Positions 1 through 8,941 are shown, numbered from the stretch's first letter. The stretch: 64,000 bases of DNA from Brevundimonas aveniformis DSM 17977 (GCF_000428765.1 NZ_AUAO01000001.1:744001-808000), one strand, 5' to 3'. A program made the numbers and translations. Notes: a model not told the origin generated them from the sequence alone.

Positions 1-1295
1 GAAGCCGAAACGTTCTGGAAGTCGCGCGCGCCCGCCAGACTTTCGAGATGGCGGCTATCATAACGTAGCCCGCCTTCGAGGCCGAAGCGGCCGCTATCCA
101 GGCGTTGCAGGGTGTAGATGCCGGCTTCGCTGATGCGGGTTTGGGGCACATAGGCCTCATCGCCAATGGCGTCGAGGTCGCGGCGCAGGGCCTGTATGCC
201 GAAGGCTCCGCGCCAGCCGTCAACAGGACGTTGGATGAGCTCGGCACGGCCTTCCCAACCGTCGGACCGAAACTGGGTGCCCGCCTCGTCGCCCTCGAAT
301 TCGGTATGCTCATAGTCGGCATAGCCGCCCGAGAACCGGATGCGTTCGAACGGGCCGACGCTCAGGCCCCATTCGCCCCGCAGGTCGTAGCGGGTCTGTT
401 CCAGGCCAATGGTAACGAGGGCCGCGTCGGCATCAGGGTCGTGGTGGGCCTCATGGCCCGGGACGCCATAGTCCGCATCGGTGTGTCGGATTGAGAGGCC
501 GACAAACCCTTCCGGCCCGATCCAACTCAGGCCGCCGCCATAAACACTGAGGTTCGAGAAGCTGTTCTCCAGTTCGCCTCCCTGAAGCGTTTCAAGGGTT
601 TCGCCCTCGGCCTCGACCTGTCGCCGGGATTCTGCCGGGCGCGGGATGGCGTAGTCACCGGCCTCCCGCCGCTGGCCTTCCAGGGAAACGACGAAGGGGC
701 CAAACGCAGCGGACAGATCCGCTGAGGTCGACCAGCCTGCGTCGACCGATGTGGATTGGACCGAAAGGCCGCCTTCCAGGCCGTCGACCGGTCGTTCCGA
801 CGCGATGCGGTTGTCGATGACATTGACCACGCCACCGATGGCTGTGCCGCCATAGGCGAGCGTTGAGGGACCTCGCAGCACCTCTATGCGACTGGCGTCG
901 CCGGGGTCTGCGGCGACCTGATGGTCTGGTGACAGCCCGCTCGCGTCGATCAAGCCGACCCCGTTGGACAGGACCAGAACGCGCGGCCCGGCCATGCCGC
1001 GAATGACCGGGCGGCTCGCGCCGGCCCCGAAGGCGGTGCTTCGCACGCCAGGCAGGCCATTGAGGACATCACCCAGCGTTCCGGGGGGAGCCGTAGAGAG
1101 CGTCTCCTGGTCCAGCACATCCACCGCCAGCGTCGTTGCGCGGCGCGTAACGCCGTAGGGGATGCCTGTGATCACGACCTCGCCGAGATCTTCAGCGGGG
1201 GGTGCCGGCTGGGCCTGAGCCTCAGGTGACAGCAGCGGAGCCGCCGCGGCGGCAGACATCAGCAGCTTACGCAGAAGGGAACTGGATCGCATCAT
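1..1295 (-). CDS. znuD: TonB-dependent outer-membrane receptor, zinc (ZnuD-like) type, C-terminus outside window
   Basis: Partial: the reading frame runs off base 1, so most of the beta-barrel is missing. The start has two consecutive ATGs (1295, 1292), a signal peptide (MMRSSSLLRKLLMSAAAAA then AQA), and a plug domain with a TonB-box-like EVVITG segment, PGVRSTAFGAGASRPVIRGM and VLRGPSTLAYGGTAIGGVVN. A His/Asp-rich loop, GHEAHHDPDAD, falls near 430-470, as in zinc receptors. It is divergent from zur, and a Zur-box palindrome lies 5 bp upstream of the first ATG, which is good contextual support for zinc or zincophore uptake. No clear Shine-Dalgarno precedes the ATGs, so the message may be leaderless. 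The receptor class is certain; the zinc assignment is inference. Confidence 0.85.
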   Translation of the reverse strand, partial: MMRSSSLLRKLLMSAAAAAPLLSPEAQAQPAPPAEDLGEVVITGIPYGVTRRATTLAVDVLDQETLSTAPPGTLGDVLNGLPGVRSTAFGAGASRPVIRGMAGPRVLVLSNGVGLIDASGLSPDHQVAADPGDASRIEVLRGPSTLAYGGTAIGGVVNVIDNRIASERPVDGLEGGLSVQSTSVDAGWSTSADLSAAFGPFVVSLEGQRREAGDYAIPRPAESRRQVEAEGETLETLQGGELENSFSNLSVYGGGLSWIGPEGFVGLSIRHTDADYGVPGHEAHHDPDADAALVTIGLEQTRYDLRGEWGLSVGPFERIRFSGGYADYEHTEFEGDEAGTQFRSDGWEGRAELIQRPVDGWRGAFGIQALRRDLDAIGDEAYVPQTRISEAGIYTLQRLDSGRFGLEGGLRYDSRHLESLAGARDFQNVSA

Positions 1296-1300
1296 TGGGG

Positions 1301-1320
1301 TGTAATATAATAACATTACA
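1301..1320. promoter_or_regulatory. Putative Zur box between znuD-like receptor and zur
   Basis: An AT-rich near-palindrome, TGTAATATAATAACATTACA, matches its own reverse complement at 16 of 20 positions. It stands out in GC-rich DNA. It closely resembles the alphaproteobacterial Zur operator (GTAAT-N8-ATTAC type, as recalled for Agrobacterium). Its position, 5 bp before the receptor ATG and 47 bp before the zur ATG, would block receptor transcription and could also give zur autoregulation. Confidence 0.8.
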
Positions 1321-1367
1321 TTCGGTCAATCCTTGCGTCGCCCGAGCCAGATGTTTAGCTCCAGCAC

Positions 1368-1853
1368 ATGGCAACGACCTGCGATCATGATCACGGTGGA
1401 AGCGAGGGCCCGTCGGGCCCTGCATTGACCCGCGCGGTCAGCAACATCGAGGCTCGGCTGGGTTCGATGGGCGAACGCCTCACCGATCCTCGTCGCCGCG
1501 TTCTCGAACTGCTTCTGGCTGCCGGAAGGCCTGTGAAGGCCTACGACCTGATCAGCGACTATGGACGGGATGGCAGCCCGGCCAAGCCGCCGACCGTCTA
1601 CCGGGCTCTCGACTTTCTCGAGCGTACCGGTCTGGTCCACCGAATTTCGTCAATTTCGGCCTATGTGGCCTGCGCACACGGCAAGGTCGACCACACGGCG
1701 GCTTTTCTGATTTGTGACTGTTGCGGCGACACGCGCGAGATCACCACCCCGACCAAGCCCCTGATTGAGGCCAGTGCGGCGACGGCCGGATACCGGCTGG
1801 ATCGCGTGACGGTCGAGGCCCACGGACTTTGCGCGGCCTGTCAGGCGGCCTGA
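1368..1853 (+). CDS. zur: Fur-family zinc uptake regulator Zur
   Basis: 161-aa Fur-family protein. The winged helix occupies about residues 35-95 (ERLTDPRRRVLELLLAAG, PPTVYRALDFLERTGLVHR). The dimerisation and metal-binding half follows, with two CxxC pairs (C116/C119 and C155/C158) typical of the structural zinc site, plus HGKVDHTAAFLIC. The N-terminus carries a short Cys/His cluster (CDHDHG). Divergence from a zinc-type TonB receptor with a Zur box between them favours Zur over Fur. It should repress zinc acquisition genes when zinc is sufficient. The upstream ATG at 1351 is out of frame, so 1368 is taken as the start. Confidence 0.88.
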   Translation: MATTCDHDHGGSEGPSGPALTRAVSNIEARLGSMGERLTDPRRRVLELLLAAGRPVKAYDLISDYGRDGSPAKPPTVYRALDFLERTGLVHRISSISAYVACAHGKVDHTAAFLICDCCGDTREITTPTKPLIEASAATAGYRLDRVTVEAHGLCAACQAA

Positions 1854-1919
1854 TGCCAACGCTTGCTTAAGCCTCCGCCCTCATAGTTGCAGGATCGAGG
1901 GGCCGCGAGCGGGGATTGG

Positions 1920-3143
1920 GTGTCGACAAAGCTGATCAAGCTGATTGATGCCTCCGCTCTTCGCGAGGCCCTCGACGCCCATGGCCGCTATGTCCGTCGT
2001 GAACAGGGCGGGCGGCGCGCTAATCTCGCCTACCACGACCTCAGCAACTGCGCCCTTGAAGGCGTCGATCTCAGCGAAGCTGACCTGACCGGTGCCCTCC
2101 TCTGTGGCGCGGCGGCGCGGAAGGCTCATCTGGACCGCGCTATCCTGTACGGGGCAGATCTGCGTGACGCGGATCTGCGCGAGGCGAGCCTGAACAGGGC
2201 GGATTTGCGCGGGGCCTGCCTGCGGGGGGCCAATCTGGCCCGGGCGCAGATGCTGAACTGTGACCTTCGCGAAGGGCAGACGGCGATCCAGAACCGAACC
2301 GACGGCTTTCGGCTGATTCAGCATGAGAAGCGGGCCGGCGATCTGGAAAGTGCCGTCCTGACGGGGGCCGACCTGTCCGGCGCGCAACTCGGCGGTCTGG
2401 GAGGAATCGCGGCAGACTTCCGTGATGCGGTGCTAACCGGTGCCAGCCTGAACGGTGCGCGCATGCGCAATGCTCGCCTGGACGGTGCCGATATGTCCAA
2501 CTGCGACGTCTCCGGGGCTGACTTTTCAGGTGCCAGCCTCAAAGGGGCCGTGGTGGTTGGGACAAATCTTGCGAGCGCCTCGACCCGTGGAGCCGACCTG
2601 GAGGGGCTTTTGCGCGCGCCTCCTCCAATTGTCTTCATCGACGACAAACCCCTGATCGACCTGATCAGGGACCATCAGCTCTGGTGTGAGACGGGGGGGA
2701 TGGAAGGGGTCTTCTTCAGCGGGAGCGACGTTGACTTCAGGTCAGTCGGGACGCTCCGAAACGTGAGCCTGACAGCCCTCACGGCCAGGTCTGCGGTCTT
2801 CTACGGAATGGATATGACCGGGGCCGAGCTTCAGGGCGCGGATCTGACCGGGGCGGACTTGCGGGGCGTTTGTCTGCGAGGGGCCGATTTGCGAGGGGCC
2901 AAGCTGCGTGATGCCCGCCTGACCCGTGCCGATCTTTCAAATGCCAGGCTTGGCCCGCTGGATGTCGGTCAGGGTCGGGTGGTCCGGGCCGATCTCAGCC
3001 GGGCCTGTTTGCGACAGGCCGACCTGTCGGGTGCCGATCTGACCCGGGCCCGCCTGATCGAGGCCGAGCTCGATGGCGTCAAGACAGCCGGGACCAATCT
3101 GAGCCTGGCCGAATACGACGAAACGGCCATCGCGGCGGCCTAG
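1920..3143 (+). CDS. Pentapeptide-repeat protein with two capped repeat modules
   Basis: 407 aa from a GTG start at 1920, preceded by a purine-rich GAGCGGGG stretch; a TTG 11 codons upstream (1887) is possible but has no better signal. There are long runs of A(D/N)LxxA pentapeptides in two blocks. Each block is preceded by a similar helical cap (ALREALDAHGRYVRREQGG near the N-terminus and LIDLIRDHQLWCETGG near residue 250). Such proteins fold as right-handed quadrilateral beta-helices. No enzymatic motif, signal peptide or membrane segment is visible. Known relatives range from gyrase-mimicking Qnr proteins to unassigned scaffolds; nothing here selects one. It ends convergently, overlapping uppP by 4 bp. 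Confidence 0.85.
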   Translation: MSTKLIKLIDASALREALDAHGRYVRREQGGRRANLAYHDLSNCALEGVDLSEADLTGALLCGAAARKAHLDRAILYGADLRDADLREASLNRADLRGACLRGANLARAQMLNCDLREGQTAIQNRTDGFRLIQHEKRAGDLESAVLTGADLSGAQLGGLGGIAADFRDAVLTGASLNGARMRNARLDGADMSNCDVSGADFSGASLKGAVVVGTNLASASTRGADLEGLLRAPPPIVFIDDKPLIDLIRDHQLWCETGGMEGVFFSGSDVDFRSVGTLRNVSLTALTARSAVFYGMDMTGAELQGADLTGADLRGVCLRGADLRGAKLRDARLTRADLSNARLGPLDVGQGRVVRADLSRACLRQADLSGADLTRARLIEAELDGVKTAGTNLSLAEYDETAIAAA

Positions 3144-3946
3144 AGCCAGCCGGCCCCCACCGCCACCAATCCCAGGGCTCCGACAGCGATCCGCCACCAG
3201 GCGAAGGGCGCAAATCCATGCCGGCTGACGAAGTCGAGCATGGTGCGCACCACAAACAGTCCGCTGAGGAACGACACGACGAAGGCGATGGCGATTGTGC
3301 CCATGAAGTCGCCGGTGATCATGTCGCGGCTTTCCCAGAAATCCAGGGCAAAGGCTCCAACCATGGTTGGGATAGCCAGAAAGAAGGAAAACTCCGCCGC
3401 AGCGCGCTTGTCGACGCCGGACACCAGCCCCCCGACGATCGTGGCTCCGGACCGCGACATGCCCGGAATGATCGCCAGGCATTGAAACAGGCCGATCAGC
3501 CCGGCGGTCTTGAACGAGAAGGCCATTGCGTCGTCCTCCCGCGGGGCCGGTGCCCAGCGTTCCACCGCCATCAGGGCGAATCCCCCCACGATCAGGGTGA
3601 CGAAGACGATGCGGACATCGAACAGCACCGTCTTGATGAAGTCGTGCAGCAGCAGTCCGACCACCGCCGAGGGCAGGAAGGCCACCAAAACCGAAATCGC
3701 AAAGCGTCGCGCCCAGGGGTCGGGTGAGGCGAGGCCCAGAAGCACCTTCCACAGGCGCTGGAAATACAGGGCCACGACCGCCAGGATCGCACCCAGCTGA
3801 ATGAGGACAATCAGGGTGTCCCATTTGGGGTCGGTCAGGCCGAGCATCTCCTTGGTGATCAGGAGGTGTCCGGTAGAGGACACGGGGATGAACTCGGTCA
3901 GACCCTCTACGAGGCCCAGGATAATGGCGGCCAGCCAGTCAGACAT
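3140..3946 (-). CDS. uppP: Undecaprenyl-diphosphatase UppP (BacA)
   Basis: 268-aa polytopic membrane enzyme that dephosphorylates undecaprenyl diphosphate, recycling the lipid carrier for peptidoglycan and other envelope polymers. Both signature motifs are present: EGLTEFIPVSSTGH (residues 14-27) and PGMSRSG (161-167), which form the active site facing the periplasm in known structures. Length is normal for the family. It also confers basal bacitracin resistance in other bacteria. It stands alone in its direction, downstream of the HTH-citrate synthase-like gene by 20 bp, with which it may be cotranscribed. Confidence 0.95.
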   Translation of the reverse strand: MSDWLAAIILGLVEGLTEFIPVSSTGHLLITKEMLGLTDPKWDTLIVLIQLGAILAVVALYFQRLWKVLLGLASPDPWARRFAISVLVAFLPSAVVGLLLHDFIKTVLFDVRIVFVTLIVGGFALMAVERWAPAPREDDAMAFSFKTAGLIGLFQCLAIIPGMSRSGATIVGGLVSGVDKRAAAEFSFFLAIPTMVGAFALDFWESRDMITGDFMGTIAIAFVVSFLSGLFVVRTMLDFVSRHGFAPFAWWRIAVGALGLVAVGAGWL

Positions 3947-3966
3947 TTCGCGCTTTCAAGATTGAT

Positions 3967-5124
3967 TCAGATCGTGGCGGATCCGCTAGCGACATAGCGC
4001 AGTCGGGCCTGGAAGGGCGAGCCCGAACCGGCCTGCTCCATCGCGTGGCCAAGCCAGCCGACGCACCGACCCACCGCCATCAGGGCAAAGGCCGCATCGC
4101 GCGGAAGATCAAGGCTGCGGGTGGCCAGACACAGGGCCAGCGGGAAACTGGGCCCGCGACCAGTAAGCCCCTCACCCACGCGCACAATGTCCGCCAGGGG
4201 CTCGGGCAGTTTGGCTGTGGCGATCAGAGCACGGGCGCGCGGATCACCGTCCGGGTGCGACCCGGCTTCGAAGCCCGGCAGGTCACGACCTTCAGACAAT
4301 AGGGCCCGGCAAGCGGTGCGGGCATCGGTTTTGCGCGCCTCAATGACAAACGAATTCACCTGGGCCAGTCGCCCGCCGAGTTCAGGGCTCGAGAAGGCCG
4401 CCAGTCCGGCCAGGGCTGAGGCGGAAAGCGGCGCACCGGCATCGGCGGTCACCCGGGCGGCCAGCACCGAGGCATCGGGTCCATGGCCGATCGACAGGAT
4501 CAGCGCCTGGCGCAGGATTGGAGCCGACAGTTCCGACAGCTTCCAGGCCCTGGCTAGTCTCTGGTGGATGTGGAGGCGAGGGCCGGGGCCGGCCATGGCA
4601 TCCACCACCTCATTGACGATCGCCGCTGACTCACGCCGCAGCGACACAGGTGACCGACCGGTGATGGGGCCGTCTTCATCGGCGCGGCGCGCCAGACAGG
4701 CAAACGCCCGACTGCGCGGGCTGCCGGGGAAAATAACGTCAACGCGCGGGCGCTGGTCGGCGAACGGATCGTCCGCCTCTCCACCCCAGACCAGGCGCGC
4801 CGCCTGTTCGAGGGTGGCGGTTTCAGACAAGCCGATGGCATCCACGCCGCGGAATTCTACCGTTCCCGGCTCCAGACGGGACAGGCCGCTGGCGATAACG
4901 ACCCCGGCGGCCCGCTCGACAGGGCCCCGCGTCGGACGCGGGGTCGAGTGATCCTTCAGGCGTCTGATGTCCTCGGTCGAATATAGGCTTCGTCGAGGAT
5001 TGGCCGGGTCCGGCCGCGCCGCCAGATGACCCCGGCTCACATAGGCATAGAGGGTCTGGCTCTTGACCCCCAACAGAGCCTCGGCATCGGCTCGGGGTAT
5101 CCAGCTTTGCTGATCGACAGTCAT
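3967..5124 (-). CDS. Helix-turn-helix citrate-synthase-like protein, probably catalytically inactive
   Basis: 385 aa. Residues 8-55 form a MerR/excisionase-type HTH (WIPRADAEALLGVKSQTLYAYVSRG, YSTEDIRRLK). Residues from about 70 to the end follow the short bacterial citrate synthase fold, ending in a recognisable GWLGHAMEQ. Of the catalytic set only the first His is retained (H214 in IGHGPDAS). The GPLHGG loop reads SPELGG (His to Leu249), the GFGHRVY motif reads GFEAGSH (His to Ala287), and the PNVD Asp is Pro328. It therefore looks like a DNA-binding pseudo-enzyme that may bind oxaloacetate or acyl-CoA as a signal. Caulobacter carries extra citrate synthase paralogues (recalled as citB and citC) that may be related. 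Divergent from a CDF exporter. Confidence 0.85.
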   Translation of the reverse strand: MTVDQQSWIPRADAEALLGVKSQTLYAYVSRGHLAARPDPANPRRSLYSTEDIRRLKDHSTPRPTRGPVERAAGVVIASGLSRLEPGTVEFRGVDAIGLSETATLEQAARLVWGGEADDPFADQRPRVDVIFPGSPRSRAFACLARRADEDGPITGRSPVSLRRESAAIVNEVVDAMAGPGPRLHIHQRLARAWKLSELSAPILRQALILSIGHGPDASVLAARVTADAGAPLSASALAGLAAFSSPELGGRLAQVNSFVIEARKTDARTACRALLSEGRDLPGFEAGSHPDGDPRARALIATAKLPEPLADIVRVGEGLTGRGPSFPLALCLATRSLDLPRDAAFALMAVGRCVGWLGHAMEQAGSGSPFQARLRYVASGSATI

Positions 5125-5220
5125 GGACCCTCGTTAGTTGATCAATGTTGATAATCCATGACGGCGACGCCTCACAAGCTGCCGGTTGCACGAATAGGTT
5201 TAGGGGGCCACAAGACCCCC

Positions 5221-6144
5221 ATGACAGCTGAGGTCGAGATCCCGCCGCAAGACCCAGAGGCCGGTGCCCGCGCGGTCCGTCAGGTGACGCGTCTGTCGAT
5301 CTTGGCGGCCAGCCTGCTGGTGCTACTCAAGGTCTTCGGCTGGGCGGCATCGGGATCGGTGTCTCTGCTGGCCTCGCTCCTGGATTCAGGCCTCGACCTG
5401 GTCGCCTCGCTGGCGGTCTTCTTTGCCGTTCGCTGGGCGGCCCGTCCCCCCGACTGGGACCACCGACACGGTCACGGCAAGGCCGAGGCCTTCGCCGGAC
5501 TACTCCAGGCGGGGCTGGTCATGGCGTCGGCCTTGTTTGTCGGGTGGGAAGCAGTCGACCGCATTCTGACGCCACGCCCTGTCGCCAACGGCATTTGGGC
5601 GGTCGGGGTCATGGGGGTGTCGATCGTCGTCACCGTGGGTCTGGTCTGGGCGCAGACCCGGGCCATCCGACTAAGTGGCTCTTTGGCGGTCAAGGGTGAC
5701 CGGGCGCACTATTCGGCCGACCTGGCCTCTAATCTGGTGGCTCTGATCGGGGTGGCATCGGCTACCTTTCTGTCAGCGGCACCGCTGGACGCGGCGGCGG
5801 GGCTGGTGGTGGCCATCTGGCTGCTCTGGGGGGCGCTCAATGTTCTGCGGGAGGCCGCGGACCAACTGCTTGATCGAGAACTCCCCCTCGAGGATCAGGC
5901 CGCGATCACGGCGGCGGTTCTGGCCGACAAACGCATCGGCGGCGTTCACCGGCTGCGGACCCGCGCCTCGGGGGCGGTGCCCATGGTCCAGATGCACGTC
6001 GACCTCGCCCCCAATCTGACCTTGAAAAAGGTGCATGACATTCTGGACGAAGCAGAAGCGCGGATTCTCGAAATCCTGCCTCGGGCCGATGTCCTGATCC
6101 ACCCTGACCCGCGCGGGTCGTCGCCGGACGCAGCATCAAAGTGA
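5221..6144 (+). CDS. Cation diffusion facilitator metal exporter (FieF/CDF family)
   Basis: 307 aa from ATG 5221; an in-frame ATG at 5158 would leave only 33 bp to the divergent gene and adds a non-homologous leader, so the later start is preferred. Six transmembrane helices are expected, then a cytosolic CDF C-terminal domain. Metal-site residues are visible: LLDSGLDL (D55, D59) and HYSADLASN (H163, D167), the DxxxD plus HxxxD arrangement of FieF-like zinc/iron/manganese exporters. DHRHGHGKAEA follows the loop as in YiiP. The exact metal cannot be read. A short G5/C5 inverted repeat lies just before the ATG and could occlude the ribosome site. Confidence 0.92.
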   Translation: MTAEVEIPPQDPEAGARAVRQVTRLSILAASLLVLLKVFGWAASGSVSLLASLLDSGLDLVASLAVFFAVRWAARPPDWDHRHGHGKAEAFAGLLQAGLVMASALFVGWEAVDRILTPRPVANGIWAVGVMGVSIVVTVGLVWAQTRAIRLSGSLAVKGDRAHYSADLASNLVALIGVASATFLSAAPLDAAAGLVVAIWLLWGALNVLREAADQLLDRELPLEDQAAITAAVLADKRIGGVHRLRTRASGAVPMVQMHVDLAPNLTLKKVHDILDEAEARILEILPRADVLIHPDPRGSSPDAASK

Positions 6145-6185
6145 ACGCCGTCTTAAGGCTTGCCCGTTAAGGCAGATCGACGACC

Positions 6186-6872
6186 ATGGCCCAGTCCCTT
6201 CTGCTTCACCACTTCCCGCTTGATCCCGCCTCGCGTCAGGCGCGTCTGGCGCTGGGCGAAAAGAAGCTGAGCTTCGAGGAAAGACCGGTTCGCTACTGGG
6301 AATTCGATGAGGTGTTTCATGCCTTGTCGCCGACAGGCCGCACGCCGGTTCTGGAGATTGGCAAGGGCGAGGGGCGCATTCTGGCCTGTGAGCTCCTGGC
6401 GGTCCTCGACTGGATCGAAACCCAGGCTCCCAAGCCCGCGCTATTGTCGACAGATCCGGCTGAACGGGCCGAGGCCATGCGCCTGCGGACCTGGTTTGAC
6501 CGCAAGTTCGAGGTCGAGGTCGATGCCCCGATCCTCTATGAGCGAATGGAAAAACGTCTTCAGCGGCTCGGCCCGCCGGAGGCCGAACCCCTGCGTCAGG
6601 GCCGGACGGCTCTGAAAGACAACCTGACCTATATGGAAGGGCTTTTGACGCGGCGCGACTGGCTGGCGGGAACGACCATGAGCCAGGCCGACCTTGCGGC
6701 CGCGGCGCACCTGTCGGTCCTGGACTATTTCGGCGAGATCGCCTGGCGGTCGTTCCCGCACCTCAAGACCTGGTACATGCGGCTCAAGAGCCGCCCCAGC
6801 TTCCGGCCGCTTCTGGCGGATCGCCTGCCAGGGATGGCCCCGGTCGAGCACTATGCGGACCTGGATTTCTGA
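6186..6872 (+). CDS. fzlA: FzlA-like GST-fold FtsZ-binding division protein
   Basis: 228 aa with a thioredoxin-like N-half (LLHHFPLDPASRQARLALGEKKL) and an all-alpha GST C-half. Several residues I recall as functionally important in Caulobacter FzlA occur at the same numbering: W38, E119, R137 and the penultimate D227. FzlA binds FtsZ filaments, curves them and is essential for constriction in Caulobacter. Generic GSTs rarely share this length and C-terminal tail, so the assignment is fairly strong, though from memory rather than alignment. Followed closely by queG and a glycosyltransferase in one probable operon. Confidence 0.85.
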   Translation: MAQSLLLHHFPLDPASRQARLALGEKKLSFEERPVRYWEFDEVFHALSPTGRTPVLEIGKGEGRILACELLAVLDWIETQAPKPALLSTDPAERAEAMRLRTWFDRKFEVEVDAPILYERMEKRLQRLGPPEAEPLRQGRTALKDNLTYMEGLLTRRDWLAGTTMSQADLAAAAHLSVLDYFGEIAWRSFPHLKTWYMRLKSRPSFRPLLADRLPGMAPVEHYADLDF

Positions 6873-6899
6873 GCCGCCAGAACCGGCCTATAAGGCCGC

Positions 6900-7961
6900 G
6901 TGAGCCCGTCATCTCAACAGCCTCGGCCCAAAGATCCACGCCCGGGACTTCGCGCCCGCGCGCGCGACCTGGGTTTCGACGTCTGCCGGTTCGCCTCTGC
7001 GGCTGAGGCCTGGCCGGCCGGTGATCGGTTGGCCGCGTTCGTCGAGGACGGTCGGCACGGATCCATGGACTGGATGGTGACAACGCTGGATCGTCGGTCG
7101 CACCCGACCGCCATGTGGCCGGATGCCCGTAGTGCCGTGGTCTTGGGTCTCAACTATGGGCCAGAGACAGACCCGCGCGGGCTTCAGGCGTTCAGGGACC
7201 GCGCGGCCATCTCCTGCTACGCCCAAGGCGACGACTACCACGAGCTGATCAAGGGCCGGCTCAAGGAGCTGGCCGGGGCTCTCGCCCGCGACCTGGGGGC
7301 CGAGGTCAAGGTCTTCGTCGATACGGCCCCCTTGATGGAAAAGCCGCTAGCCGAACGGGCCGGGGTCGGCTGGCAGGGCAAGCACACCAATCTGGTGTCG
7401 CGCGACCTGGGGTCCTGGTTCTTCCTGGGCGTGATCCTGACGGCCGCCGAGATTGAGCCGGATGTGGCCGAAACGGACCATTGTGGGTCGTGCCGGGCCT
7501 GCCTGGATGCCTGTCCGACAGCGGCCTTTCCCGCGCCCTATCAGCTCGATGCCCGGCGCTGTCTGTCCTATCTGACCATCGAGCACGCCGGGCCGTGGCC
7601 GGAGGACCTCCGACGGGCCATGGGCAACCGGGTCTATGGCTGTGATGACTGTCTGGCGGCCTGTCCGTGGAACAAGTTCGCCCAATCGGCGTCCGAGATT
7701 CGGCTCCACGCCCGCGACGAGCTGAAGGCCCCGCGGCTGGACGAGATGGCGAGCCTTGACGATGCCGGCTTTCGCGCCCTGTTTCGCAAGTCCGCGGTCA
7801 AGCGCATCGGGCGCGATCGCTTTGTTCGCAATGTGCTGTATGCCATCGGAAATTCGGGTGACGCGACCCTGAGGCCATCGGCCCAGGCCCGTCTGGATGA
7901 CCCCGATCCGGGCGTTCGCGATGCCGCCCGCTGGGCGCTTGATCGGCTGGAGGCGGCATGA
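6900..7961 (+). CDS. queG: Epoxyqueuosine reductase QueG
   Basis: 353 aa from a GTG start with AAGG six bases upstream. It reduces epoxyqueuosine to queuosine at the wobble base of GUN-anticodon tRNAs, using cobalamin and two [4Fe-4S] clusters. Visible: VDTAPLMEK with D141 (proposed acid), the ferredoxin-like motifs C195xxC198xxC201xxxC205 and C248xxC251xxxC255 with C221, and a short HEAT-like C-terminus ([17 protein letters not shown]). Length and order of motifs are standard. Its stop overlaps the next gene by 4 bp, implying translational coupling. Confidence 0.95.
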   Translation: MSPSSQQPRPKDPRPGLRARARDLGFDVCRFASAAEAWPAGDRLAAFVEDGRHGSMDWMVTTLDRRSHPTAMWPDARSAVVLGLNYGPETDPRGLQAFRDRAAISCYAQGDDYHELIKGRLKELAGALARDLGAEVKVFVDTAPLMEKPLAERAGVGWQGKHTNLVSRDLGSWFFLGVILTAAEIEPDVAETDHCGSCRACLDACPTAAFPAPYQLDARRCLSYLTIEHAGPWPEDLRRAMGNRVYGCDDCLAACPWNKFAQSASEIRLHARDELKAPRLDEMASLDDAGFRALFRKSAVKRIGRDRFVRNVLYAIGNSGDATLRPSAQARLDDPDPGVRDAARWALDRLEAA

Positions 7962-8941
7962 CCGGGCCGAGCGTCAGCGTGATCATCGTCACCTATGAGA
8001 GCCGCGCGGTGCTGACGCGCTGTCTCGAACAGCTGAAGGCTCAATCCTTCACCGATTTCGAGGTCATCCTGGCCGACAACGGCTCGGTCGACGGGGCGGC
8101 CAAGGCGGCGGCCCGGGCTGACCCGTCGCTTGTCCTTCTGGAAAATGGGGCCAACCTCGGCTTTGCGGCGGCCAACAACCGGGCGGCACGCGTGGCGAAA
8201 GGGCGCTGGCTGGCGCTGCTGAACCCGGATGCCTTTGCGCAGCCTGACTGGCTGGCCCGGTTGATGGCGGCGACCGAGGCCCACTCTGATGACGCCTGTT
8301 TCACCTCGCTCCAGGTGGCGGCGGATGATCCGGGGCTTCTGGACGGGGCGGGCGACGCCATGACCCTGGCCGGTCTGCCCTATCGGATGGGCTACCGGCG
8401 GCCGCGCCCGCAGGCGATCCTGGCGGGCGAGGTCTTCAGCCCGTGCGGGGCGGCCATGCTGGTCCGACGCGAGACGTTTCTTGGCCTGGGCGGCTTTGAG
8501 GCCCGGTTCTTCAGCTATTGCGAGGACGTGGACTTCGGCTATCGGCTGCGCGCCGCCGGTGGCCGGACGCGGCTGGTCCCGGACGCGGTCGTGGCCCATG
8601 TCGGCTCGGCGACGCTGGGGGCGCGGTCGGATTTTGCCCAGTTCCATGGCTTCAGGAACCGGCTGTGGTGCTTTGCCCGCAACACGCCGAGCGTCTTGAT
8701 GCCGCTGGCCTTGCTGTTGCATGCCGTGGCGACGGCTGTGTCGCTCATCGGCTGTCTGGCGCGGGGCGAGGCCGGCCCGGCCTGGAAGGGCCTGATGGCC
8801 GGGATGCGCGGCTTTTGGGCCATGCGGCGTGAGCGGTCCGGCAAACGGGGCCATGCGCGTGACGTCATAGCCGCCATGACCTGGAATCCGGTCAAGTCAG
8901 CCCGGCGCGGCCTGGATGTGCGGCACGACCCACCCCAATAG
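7958..8941 (+). CDS. Family 2 (GT-A) glycosyltransferase, rhamnosyltransferase-like
   Basis: 327 aa. The N-terminal GT-A domain has SVIIVTYES, a nucleotide-binding [18 protein letters not shown] and the metal-binding region [18 protein letters not shown]-type residues ([15 protein letters not shown]) match the catalytic base segment of WcaA/WbbL-like transferases. A hydrophobic stretch near residues 240-265 ([20 protein letters not shown]) suggests membrane attachment after the catalytic domain. It probably adds a sugar to an envelope polysaccharide or O-antigen; donor and acceptor cannot be inferred. Overlaps queG by ATGA. Confidence 0.9.
   Translation: MTGPSVSVIIVTYESRAVLTRCLEQLKAQSFTDFEVILADNGSVDGAAKAAARADPSLVLLENGANLGFAAANNRAARVAKGRWLALLNPDAFAQPDWLARLMAATEAHSDDACFTSLQVAADDPGLLDGAGDAMTLAGLPYRMGYRRPRPQAILAGEVFSPCGAAMLVRRETFLGLGGFEARFFSYCEDVDFGYRLRAAGGRTRLVPDAVVAHVGSATLGARSDFAQFHGFRNRLWCFARNTPSVLMPLALLLHAVATAVSLIGCLARGEAGPAWKGLMAGMRGFWAMRRERSGKRGHARDVIAAMTWNPVKSARRGLDVRHDPPQ

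Noticed and set aside
5158-5220. Earlier ATG for the CDF exporter
   Set aside because: It adds 21 residues that precede the family start and would nearly abut the divergent gene.
6153-6173. Two TTAAGGC repeats upstream of fzlA as a CtrA site
   Set aside because: The TTAA elements are separated by 10 bases, not the 7 of the CtrA box (TTAA-N7-TTAA); recorded only as a direct repeat.
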